Shown here piece by piece: positions 54,232-64,000 of a stretch of 64,000 bases of DNA. Position numbers and translations under genes: made by a program. How positions within the stretch are numbered: the first letter of the stretch is position 1; each line of letters starts with the position of its first letter. A model generated the notes under the pieces. It made no database searches and had not been told where the DNA came from. It saw only the letters and a list, made by a program, of their open reading frames with translations. Source of the DNA: Neurospora tetrasperma FGSC 2508 (taxonomy: Eukaryota > Ascomycota > Sordariomycetes > Sordariales > Sordariaceae); the NCBI RefSeq assembly GCF_000213175.1, contig NW_009799101.1, forward strand, positions 1,079,744 to 1,143,743, given 5' to 3'.

Positions 54232-56304
54232 TCAACCCATTGGTACCCAGTGCTTAGCCCTTTTGATATGGCTAAACAGCTGGTTACGAGTCTCGAAGCT
54301 ACCGGCGCACACCCTGCAAACAAAACCACTAGCGTTCGTCTTAATTCGCTTGTTGGCCTGTCGCTGCTGTGCCTCCTGGCGCTGTTTCGCCTCCATCTCC
54401 GCGTTGTCCAACTCTCGCTGCCGTTTTTGCTGCTCCTGATGTTTCATGATTTTTTCCTGCTCTCGCCTTAGCTCTTCCTCGCGCTTCAGCTTCTGCAATT
54501 GTTCTTCTTCCTCCTCCTCCTCCTCCTTTTTCCGCCTCAGTTCAGTAGCAAGCCGCTGCCGCCGCTGCTCTTGCAAGACAAGACGATACTCCTCCCTTTC
54601 TTTCTCCAGCTTTGCTATCGTCTTCTTCGCTTTTCTGTGAGGATGTTCGCTTCTATCCCGCTTCTTGCAGATCTCTGGCCGCTTATACCCGGGTGCGCGC
54701 CGGCGCGTTTCTCTGTCCATAGCGTGCCCATATTCTTCAAGGTGCTCGAATAGCGCATCGCGGCTGTCAAAGTCGTCGTCACAGAACATGCAAGACCTCT
54801 TGAACCTCTCTTGTTGGCGGCCATAGAAAGCTTTCAATTCAAAGGGTTCAGAAAGGTCTTCATTAATCGGATGCTCTCCGGGCATGAGATCTCGATAGTG
54901 ATTGGGGTTTTTGGCGAGATGGTAGAAGAGATATTCTCGGTAGGGGAAGGATAATTCACATCCGAGGCAAGTCAGTGTAGGATCGATAAATTCCAACCTC
55001 TTCCCTGATGTAGGGTTGTCGAGAGCCACTGCTTCTTGTTGGAGGTCCCAAGGGTCAAACGAGCGGAGTGACATACCTGTGCTTCGTGAACCTGCGCCAG
55101 CTTAGAAACGGGAGGTTTCACCCATTAAGAATCTTTGGGGGGCGGAGAATAACTTACGGGTTGCTTCATATTCATAACCGTTCTCTCCATGGAGAGCCAC
55201 TCGTGATCCATGATCTCGTCCATGTCCATTCTTTGCCGCGAGTTCGCATGCATAGTTCCCATGATGAAGTCGATGCAAAACCCGGTTGAAAGACCCAAAA
55301 CCTGGGAAGGGAAGCATCGTATACCGGCACGGTACTGGAGAAGGTATTGTGGTTGCTCAAAGGGCGGGGAGCCGGTACACATGCAAAATACGATGGCTCC
55401 TAGTGCCCAGATGTCGACCGCCGCCGTATACGCATCCGATGATTCGAATAGCTCGGGAGCGATATAGCCATACGTACCAATATAGTGGGTGTACAATGTA
55501 GGGCCGGCGATGTTTCTGGCAATGCCAAAGTCTGCGAGCTTGACCTTCCATCCAGGGCCTGGCGTATCAATGAGGATATTCTTGAAATTCACAGCGGTAT
55601 TAGATCCGAGCAGTGTAAATATGGCTGGAAACCCTTTTGTAACATATTGTGAGGGTGGTGGGTGATATGCAGGCATACCAAGGGCTTGAGATCTCTGTGG
55701 AGGAAGCCTGTTTGATGCATGTAACGCAATCCGATCGCGACCTGTTTCGCAATTAAAGATCCTTCGGTTTCAGGGAAAGGCGCGTTGTCATCTATATATT
55801 GCTGGAGGTCGCCGTACGGCGTGAACTCCATCGCAATGTACAGATTACTAAGGTCTTCGAACCAGCCGAGGAATTGGACAAAGTGTTGTTGATACTGCCC
55901 ATGATTAGAGGTGCAATCGCATCACTTGGTCAGTAATTGTTGCTTTTTGCTCCCGTTCAAACGGTAGGCGCTATGTTCAGATAGGAAGAACCACTCACCC
56001 TGGGATCGTTCTTCTTGGAGAAAGTAGCGAGAGCTTGGAGCTCCCGCTGCGATGACTTGAGAAAGCCGGCTTGCTCTTTGCTGATTCTTTTGACGGCACG
56101 CAGTTTACCTGGAAAAAACCCGTGTTCACACTTTTCCTTATAGACCTCTCCGAATGTACCCTCTCCCAATAAGTGGATGGGACGCCATTGTTCAAAAGCG
56201 CCTCCGGGAACTGCATGGTGACGGAGCTTTGCATTTGGATGGTGTTCATCGAAAGCACTCCCGATCCTCCAATCCTTCAGAGGGGCCTCTAGAAAGCTTT
56301 CCAT
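54232..56304 (-). CDS. Kinase K4: kinase domain, coiled coil and three C2H2 fingers
   Basis: Proposed exons 56304-55999, 55894-55679, 55580-55158, a 15-nt mini-exon 55091-55077, and 54999-54232; all phases agree and give 575 aa. Start MESFLEAPLKDWRIG matches K1-K3. The kinase is complete: LGEGTFGEVY, RAVKR, SSQRELQAL, HRDLKPL/NILI (Asp170), ADFGIARN (Asp191), APELFES. After it come LTCLGCELSF and SCMFCDDDFDSRDALFEH fingers, a Glu/Lys/Arg/Gln-rich coiled coil of ~130 residues, and a last finger FVCRVCAGSFETRNQLFSH. The mini-exon is inferred: it has a perfect GTATGT donor and rescues the frame. Alternatively the zinc-finger frame starts its own gene at ATG 55074. It is the best-preserved family member, likely an active kinase with a nucleic-acid or protein-binding tail. 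Confidence 0.72.
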
Positions 56305-58168
56305 AGTTCATGGAGAAATATTTCCTTGATGGGTCTTGCCGTTGAAGGCTGTTGTTGAAGTTGGGGGCGTGAGAGGGGAGTATTCGTTCTGGGGCCATGT
56401 TGTTGCTGTTTGACTAACGCTATTCAATCGCGACTGTTTGCTGTCAGATATTTCGTATATGCAGGTAGCTATACGAAGTATCTATACGAAAGGATCTGAT
56501 CACTTCGGGGGATCAGTCCGGATCGTCCCAGCCACGTGTAAACTAGTACGACGCCAATCCTTCCAGTCTTGTTTTTCCTTCTTTAAAGCAATAAGAAAAG
56601 TCTTTTTTCAACCATTCTCTTTGACCTTTGACACATAGGACCACGGAAAGCCCTTGGGAGAAGTAAAGACTGCACGGAATCCCTCTCAGGTAATTTGAAC
56701 TTTTCGTATATCCAAAAGATAGCTCTGATTAAGTATAGGAGACAACAAAGGATTGAAACCGACGAGTGTCAAGCAAGACTTTTTGTTTGGGGATGCTTGC
56801 CGAGACCCCAAAAGCGAGACAATCATTGTTGCATGTCCACAAAGATCTCGTCTTTCAATCAACGACAGTAATTCTTTTGAATTTCTTCCACGATTACGGG
56901 ATCGAATCCCCCCATGGGAAGATGATGCTACCCGAGGGGTCTTCACGCTTGTACAAGATGATCTCAAAATTGATGAGTGTCAGTGTTGGGGTTGCCAGTT
57001 TCGGTGCCACGACACACAATTCGCAAATCGCCCGTTTTTTTTTCTTCTTTTTTTTTTTACCCCGTCAATGTCAGGAACCTTAATATTTCATGATTCTATA
57101 CATGCAACATCGATGGTGATTGGATGTGCAAAACTTTCATAGTCGTGTCATACTCACTCTCTACTAAGAAACATTTTGATCACAATCAAGCAATGCATTC
57201 TTTCACGATTTCTGAATCTTATGACTGTTCGTTTCCTTAAATCCACACACTGGTGGTACTACCTTCGTTATGCTAAACATCTGCCGTAGGTATCTCAAGG
57301 TCTATGAAAGCGACAGGGAAATGCAAATGATTCCTAAACTTTTGACAACCGTCCATACCTAAGTCGAACCGTGTACCCGAGCGCCGAAAATGCTAAACCA
57401 GATGCCTGTAAGCAAATTCTTATGCCTCCATCCTAGAGAACTGGCCACTATGATGACCGAGAGATACAGAAGCAAAGTTGAATATGTCCAACGAGATGTG
57501 AACATGGATACAAAAATAGGAACAAATTACATGAAGACCATGTAGGTCGAGACTCGACCCTGGCTTTCCAGGGCAATGCACCTGTCGAGCATCTATCCTC
57601 TCTCTCTTTTGGCCAAACTTGACAATTGTGTGTCCATAGCCTGTTGTACATCCTGCAAGCATATGAGAGAAAGAGTGAATTGCGGCATCGATTGGGTGAC
57701 TGATCTTATGAAGTTGTACTTGCAAGTCAAGCACGTAGTATAACAGTGAATTTGTGCCTTTATTGAAGGGGAGAGCAAACATCGTGGTGTAGTGGAAGCG
57801 TTGTATCCGTATCCCATCGAATACTGGCAGTCGATCGTTGGTGGCAGACTACCACGCGCTTTGCTGGTGAAGTGGAATAACTGGGCAGAATCTCCGAAAA
57901 GAAGCCATAGTTGCTGCGGCGAGGTATGCTGATGTACATGTCTAAAATCTCACTGCAGGGGATATTGTTGCCGATTGTGTGATACCGTCTCAAGGCGGTG
58001 GTGCTCCATGGCTTGATGTCGATTACTTGTAGAATGCGGTCGTCCTTGTGCATCGATGGACCGCATATCGAACCATGTTGAGAAGTGCCGACCATTGAAA
58101 GGTTAAGTTGAAGCAAGACAGTGCTAGGGCGCAGTGTCGTAGTTTTGGGTAAAATCCTATTGAGATCT
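56305..58168. other. Intergenic between K4 promoter and PUS7 3' end
   Basis: About 1.9 kb; the K4 promoter on the left and the PUS7 3' UTR on the right. Short open frames only. Confidence 0.55.
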
Positions 58169-60977
58169 CTAGTTTCCATCAAAGGAGACGTCGTCAGCGG
58201 CGTCCTCCTCCTCCAAGGTGCCCATGAGCTCACGGAGAACAACAGTTGCATAGTTGCTGCTTCTCAGCTGGAACTTGAGAATAACAGCAAGCTTGCTGGC
58301 ATCAGGGCTACTACGAATAACCTCTGAATTGTCGACAGAAGCAAGAGGGTTCTCCGAGGGGGAATGAAGAACAGGGACAATCAGATTTGCCGTCTCCTTG
58401 GTGTCGGTTTCACCGTCCTTTTCGCCGTTGTGGATGACCATCGAGTTTTCGGTTGCAGCGAGCGCGGACTGGTTGATTTGGGGAGTAGCCTCGTGGGTAA
58501 CAGCATCGACCTCCATAGTATCAGCCTTGGAAGCCGTGGACTCTTCAGTCAGCATGACGTCTTGCTCCTGCTTAATGGTGCCATCCTCTGATTTGACGAC
58601 CGTTTGTTGAGCGGTCGACTCGTAATAGAGATCCGATAATCCCTTGGCCAGCGTCGGCGTCTGGGTGGCGCTGGAGGAGATGATGCCATTGGTAGCATTA
58701 TCGGTAACCTTCTCATTGATTTGCTCGACAGGCACCTTGGTCTCATACTCCTCCGTGTGACGCGCGATCTTAACGCGCTTGTCACTGCCGTCAAGCCCGG
58801 TCTGGATCCAAGTTTCTCTGGCTACGACCACTCTATCAGACTCCGGTGACTGGGAGGCCTTGCGGCGACGTTCATTGGTAATTGCCTGGTCATACTGGGC
58901 AGTGTTGTTGGTGAAGTGCGCCCAATTCGCAAGGAGAGGCGGAGATGTGCGGGCCTTGGCCGTGGCGGCCTTCTTCTTTGCATTGGCCGCATTGCAGAAG
59001 TCCAGGTCCGTAGGATACATCTGTTCTGTGTCATCGTTGTAGACGCGGATAGCGTATTGGGGTTCGCCGATAAACCGGCCCAACAGATGACGATAGTTGC
59101 CGCTAAGGCTGAACTCCTTTTGGCGGCGACGCATGTCGTACGGATCCAAGCCACCGTTTTCTGTCTTCTTCATGAAGTCAACATATGCCTTGCCAATCTC
59201 GTTCCGCGGGTAGATCACGTCGTAGCCAGGTGTAGGTAGGACAACGTCGAAAATGGTGTATTTTCCGCTTGCGATGTCTTCTTGTGTGAGGGCACGGGCT
59301 TGAGCGTAAAAGTTTTCGTTGTCCTCGGAATCGGCATCAGCAGGCGACTGGTCATTGCTGACCAATACCAGATCCCCTTCGACGACTGTAGGCCCGTACA
59401 TGGCCCATCGCTTGCTGGCCATGTGATTCCAGACGTAGGATTGATAGGCGTGGATGTACATCATGCGCATACCACGAGTAATGCTCAGAAGGGCGCCCAT
59501 GAAATCCTTCGAGTTCTTGCCAAGATGGCGGATGATGGCGGCCTCCGAGCTGAACCGCTTCGGAAGGATGGCCAATGCCTTCTCGGCGTTCCGGGTAGTC
59601 TTCCAGATGGTGATGGCCTTCGCACGATTGTAATCATCGCGGCTATTGTGGAAGTCGTTGGTGTGGGCGGGTTCTTGCTCTTCAAGGTCGAACGCCTCAT
59701 GCAAGAAGTGGTCCTCGACATGGAGGATGTCGTCAAGCACACCCTCGTAATCCTCCTTTAGCACCTTCATGCCCAGGAGGTGGGTACCGATCGCATAGGT
59801 ACCGAAACGTTGGAGGCCGTAATAGTTGATGTAGCCATGGCGCTGGAGGTAGGCCAGACCAAACTCAACTGCTTCTCGCAACTTCCTGACGCGCTGGTCG
59901 ACAGAGCATCCCGCGCCTCCGAGCGGTTTGCAATTCTTGAGCGTGATTACGAACTCGTTGCCGCCGTGCTGACCCAACTGGAGAGGCTCCTTGGAATGAG
60001 AGAAATCACCAACCTTAATGTTGGGCAGGCGTGTGTTGAGCCAAATCAAGTTCGAGGCTCGCTGGCGGTGTACGCTGATGCGTTGAACTGTACCAGCGCG
60101 ACGATCCTTGGTTCCAGCGAAGCCAAAGTTGGTGGCCTTCACCTTGAGTAGACGGGCAATGGTGTTCACTGCGTCCATGGTATCCTTGTTCTCCTTGTAC
60201 ATGGTGAAGTGGAGATACTCGCCGCCCAGCTGAGTAAAGCTCTTGCTCTGATCCCGTGAGCGGCTGTTGTTGCTGTTATTGGCGCGGGGCCCATGTCCAC
60301 CCACCCGGTTGTTCTTTGACCACTTTGAAGGGGTAGCGGTGATGACGCCAGTGTTATTGGCGAGTGTCTCGATGCGATTGTCGAAGATACGGCGGATCTC
60401 TTGGTGAAGGCTAGCGCGCTGGGCGCGATCGGTGATGGGGTCGAAAACCACAGTCCGCTCTCCAGCGGAAATGGTCTGCTTCGCCTGAACAGCTTCATCG
60501 AGCTTGATCAGCTTCTCAGTGGCCGACTCACCAATCAAGTCGACCAGCCTTTTCCTGTCTTCATCGGAAACAGGCTCGATTTCGATTCCGGGCTCAGTGG
60601 AAGGAGCGACAGTGTCTGGTGTAGGTTTGGCTGGTGCAGGCTATGTATGGAGTTAGTACATAAGGACTCGACGAATATTACCTATGGCATGTAACAACAA
60701 ACCTTGGGTACCGATGGCTGCTGCTCCTCATACTCGCGGAGGTGAACGGTTGTGCCATCCTTGCGGATTTCATAAACAAGGAAGTCGGTATAGCTGTATA
60801 TATAGTCAGAATTAGCTGCACATCAAGTCAAAGTGATTAGCTTGGATGAAGAACTTACCGCTTTCTGATGTCACCAGTCCAGGAGAAGTTAATCGAAGCT
60901 GAGCGTTGCGTGATGCCGAGATTCTTCTCTGAAGCAGCACGCACAGCAGGCACATGAGTGCCCTGGCGCTGAGCCAT
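58169..60977 (-). CDS. PUS7: Pseudouridine synthase PUS7 (TruD family)
   Basis: Three exons (60977-60859, 60793-60703, 60640-58169; introns 65 and 62 bp, one donor GTTTGT) give 893 aa. The protein starts MAQRQGTHVPAVRAASEKNL and has the TruD landmarks: NFSWTGDIRKRYTDFLVYEI near the N terminus, HFTMYKENKDTMDAVNTIAR, then NFGFAGTKDRRAGTVQRISV with the catalytic Asp at about residue 249, GNEFVITLKN, and GYINYYGLQRFGTYAIGTHL. Pus7 isomerises U13 in several tRNAs, U35 in pre-tRNA-Tyr and sites in U2 snRNA and mRNAs. The C-terminal 150 residues after the catalytic domain are an acidic, low-complexity extension not needed by the family. A final helix (LKFQLRSSNYATVVLRELMG) is the conserved end of the TruD domain. 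Confidence 0.93.
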
Positions 60978-63452
60978 GTTGAAGATGAGCTAGGATAAGG
61001 TTATTTCGACAAGTATGGCGCGTGACGATGCTGGCAGATATCGTTACAAGATATGAAACCGACGATAACTGAGTGTGTGAAGGCTAGCCAAGATGCTTGA
61101 TTTTTGTTGTGGTGCGATGTTGGTGTGTCAAGCTATGGAGGGAGATGCTGAAGGGTATGTTGATGATTGCTTGATGGATGCTAGACGTTGTGAAATAAAA
61201 CTGAGCCAGACAGGGATTCGTTTTTGGTCAGTCCATTCACAGCGGAGAAAGGTACAGACAGTGGGGGTCGCAGGGATCAAACAGCGACTGCAACTGATGG
61301 TACTGATGCACTGAGGATTGTCGAAAGCAAAACAGCGCAACGAATACTGAATACTTGTGAACAAAATCTTTTCCTTTGCCCTTTGCGTGTTTCGTCGTTT
61401 GTAGATTTTTGGCAGTGCTTTTGTGTGAGGAGGAAGGAGAGAATGGGCGAAGGAGCAGCACTTTTGAAGACCAAAAAGTTTAGACCGCTTTCACATTCAC
61501 TGCGATGGTGAATTCTACACTGTGGGCAGAAAAGCGCAGCTGTGGGGGTGGGCCGCGGGGCATCTCAAGTGGAAGAGATCTGTGGGGAATCTAGGGTCCT
61601 CGCTTAGTTGATTGGTCAAAATATGGCTGACACTGAGAAGTACCTTGGTACCTCTGACGTCCCGTTCCTTCCTTTCCTTGAAGGTTTTTGCAACTCTTAA
61701 AATGAATCTCCCACGGAAACTCGCCTTCACTCCTGCCCAAATGACCCAAAGTTGGGGACAAACAAACGGCTGCCAGCTGACCATCCCAGAACTCGGACAC
61801 GAGATTGCGCAGTTCACCGAACCACTACATGTAGATACCAGTGGTAAAGCCTAACAACGGTGAGCCCCCATGTCATCTCTACTACTTCTCATCCGAATTG
61901 GATGAATCGAACAAGACGTAGAGGTATGCTGCAGTCCAGAACTTTACCAAGGCGCCAAATCACGTCATTAGCAAAAGCCAAGCCACTCTACGGTCTCTCT
62001 CTGTTTGCAGAATGTGCATAGGTGGTAGAGATTGTGTAACCCGAAAGAAGACAGCGGGTTTCGAGTGAAGGAGCGGACTCGAAGGATGGGAAGTGTGGAG
62101 GGGTAAGACTAGATGCCTATTTACATCAGCAAAGCAGGTCAAATTGCGAGTCCTGGGGAGGCCAGATCCGGCCCGAAACATGGCTGGATTGGATGAACGG
62201 TCCGGGCTCGAGTCCCAAACTTTTGGACAAGGAACGATGCTGAAGGCGGGCTCAGGTACCCGCACGTTCGAGACGTCGAGATTCAAGCCGACTGCATGTG
62301 AGACAGCTTGCTTGATATTCATGCAGAGCAGCCATTGTGCATGGCTTCTACCTCCGGTTGTGCTTGTATCTCCGCTGTTTATAGTATCGACGTGTAGCAT
62401 GGTGCTCACTCATATCTAGGCAATTGAGCCCATCCAGTTGAGCAGAGTACCATGGTTGTCATGATGTGATCCTCTCCGAGACACAGGGCGACGGGAGCTG
62501 CGGAGATCCAGCACAGAACCGAATAGCCGGGTCAAGATTTGAGCAACAAGTGGTTGACTTTGGTGTCCATCTTAAAGTCGAAACAACTTCTTTCCACTCG
62601 TTATTTTACAGTCAACAATGGGGTGTCGTTGAACGAGTTGAGGTGTGTTGCCCAAAGATGTAACCCTCCTGGAGGATCCATAACCCCACGATCGTCCAGT
62701 CAAAAGCCATACAGTCCCGTTTAGTACTGGTTTGTTTGTTAGTTCGAGACCTCGTATCAACTTTCCTATGCATCTTCATAGCTAACTAATGCATGATCTT
62801 GTCTTAGATACGCTATTCCTGATATTCAAAATAATGTATCAAATCCTACTAATACCTTTTATCATTCATGCTAGCCATTTTGTTTTGTCCTCGAGAGGTT
62901 TGGGACTATTCGGGATAGATGCTCATTTAGTGTACAGAGTATGGTACAGTACCAAGTGTACCAAGCTAACAAAACAAACCAGTACTGGACTGTATGGACC
63001 ACAGAGAACCCTGGGCTGTCATGGGTCTGGTTAGACGTGCATTAACGGCGATGTGTTTCACTGTGAGCATCTACGCCAAGATACAGGATCCCTAGGGGAA
63101 CAATCGAGATGTTGAAGTGATGGAGTAAGGGAGAATCAGAATCTATAAAAGCGGTCGGGTATGCCCATATTCTTCCCTCGAGTCGTTGAATTGGATAAGG
63201 TAGAGAACCCCGGCCGGACCTGGGAATATCAGTCACAAAGTCACAAGAACAACTTAACCTCGGTTTGAGGCGCCAAACAAGACAAACTAACTCCCTGAGA
63301 AGAGCAACTACATCCAATCGAACGGGCACTGTCACCCCTGACGGTCCACTGCAAGCAACGCTACCATCAAATAAACGTTATCGACAACTGCAATCTCTCA
63401 GAGACCGGAGAGGTTCCCCAACTGGTCGGCAGTCAGCCAGTCATAGCAAAGA
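60978..63452. other. Intergenic between PUS7 and the right-hand partial gene
   Basis: About 2.5 kb. It holds the PUS7 promoter and, from about 63250, the probable leader of the plus-strand gene at 63453. No further gene or element was recognised. Confidence 0.55.
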
Positions 63453-64000
63453 ATGGAGATGCCGGGGGTGGAGATCGGCGAGCCAGGGCCGTCAGCGCAA
63501 AGTGGACAGCCGGCAGCGGCTCTGCCAGACCCAGCAACTGCCCCTGCTAGAGCAGCCGCCCAGTCACCCACCCAATCCACTAACAGCACGACCTCCACCA
63601 GCGGCCCAGCCAGCTTGGCGAGGTCCAGGTCCAGCACCGGCGCCAGCACCAGCAGCCGGAGTTGGGGGGAGACGCACTCGGGAGGCCCAGCCCAAGTGGA
63701 AAAGTTCCCCGACTTGCCCACCCACACCACTAGTCCCGAACATCAACAGCAGCCTCTCCATCATCCTCATCATCGCCATCACCATCACCACCAGCCTGCG
63801 TCCGAGGCTGTGAGACGAGACGGTACCTGCGCCCACACTGCTGAAGGAACCCCAACCCCCCCAGCAGCACCAGCAGCAGCAACACCAACCCCCGTCCCCA
63901 GGCTAAATACCGACCACACCGAACTTACAAGTCCCGGACCGCCGCCCGCCGCGTCTTGTCCTGCCATCGGCCGTCCTCCATCATTTTCGATTCATTCGAC
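63453..64000 (+). CDS. 5' end of an unrecognised low-complexity protein (runs off window)
   Basis: The frame opens at ATG 63453 directly after an in-frame TAG and stays open to the window edge for 182 codons, long for such GC-rich sequence. The product is Pro/Ala/Ser/Thr-rich (PARAAAQSPTQSTNSTTSTS) with a His/Gln-rich patch (HHPHHRHHHHHQ). There is no domain yet, as expected for the disordered N terminus of a fungal regulatory protein. A second ATG lies two codons downstream at 63459. Other frames of the same stretch are also partly open because of the base composition, so the frame choice is probable, not certain. Confidence 0.5.
   Translation, partial: MEMPGVEIGEPGPSAQSGQPAAALPDPATAPARAAAQSPTQSTNSTTSTSGPASLARSRSSTGASTSSRSWGETHSGGPAQVEKFPDLPTHTTSPEHQQQPLHHPHHRHHHHHQPASEAVRRDGTCAHTAEGTPTPPAAPAAATPTPVPRLNTDHTELTSPGPPPAASCPAIGRPPSFSIHS

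Noticed and set aside
1-64000. LTR elements, LINEs, viral remnants, CRISPR arrays and bacterial-type operons
   Set aside because: No reverse transcriptase, integrase, capsid or transposase similarity, no long terminal repeats and no regularly spaced direct repeats were noticed.

Overview
The window is nuclear DNA from a filamentous ascomycete, almost certainly Neurospora or a close relative in the Sordariaceae. Evidence: short introns of about 46-126 bp with GT..AG ends, a dispersed stand-alone 5S rRNA gene at the left edge, and a thymine-7-hydroxylase whose length (333 aa) and metal-ligand numbering (His214, Asp216, His271) agree with the Neurospora crassa enzyme as I remember it. No bacterial, viral or retroelement sequence was recognised.

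Left part (1-18 kb) is a conventional housekeeping block: 5S rRNA (-), a septin-like GTPase with a C-terminal membrane segment (+), an intron-bearing tRNA-Asp (+), a DNAJC17/Cwf23-type J protein (-), a divergent pair for thymine salvage (thymine-7-hydroxylase, - ; uracil-5-carboxylate decarboxylase, +), the ribosome-biogenesis helicase dbp-8 (-) and the cell-wall-integrity MAPKK mek-1 (+). The thymine pair encodes consecutive steps: thymine is oxidised to 5-carboxyuracil, which is then decarboxylated to uracil.

Middle part (18-57 kb) is accessory in character. It holds two paralogous ~95-aa small proteins (20.2 and 22.0 kb), then four related Ser/Thr kinase genes sharing intron positions (K1 24.0 kb +, K2 26.2 kb +, K3 30.1-31.7 kb -, K4 54.2-56.3 kb -). 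Two of them (K2, K4) carry a charged coiled coil and C2H2 zinc fingers after the kinase domain. Beside K3, divergently arranged across a small foldback element, lies an intact HeLo-like plus pseudokinase gene (32.4-34.1 kb), an architecture reminiscent of animal MLKL and of fungal cell-death effectors. K2 and K3 show signs of decay, so the cluster looks like a fast-evolving birth-and-death family. A 469-bp N gap at 28.4 kb is flanked by two 99%-identical copies of the K2 tail that look like unmerged contig ends. IBA57/CAF17 (-) and an acidic conserved protein (-, 46.5 kb) sit among long stretches without convincing genes (35.9-41.5, 42.3-46.5 and 47.4-54.2 kb).

Right part (58-64 kb) returns to housekeeping with the tRNA/mRNA pseudouridine synthase PUS7 (-), and ends in the open 5' end of an unrecognised low-complexity protein (+) that runs off the window.
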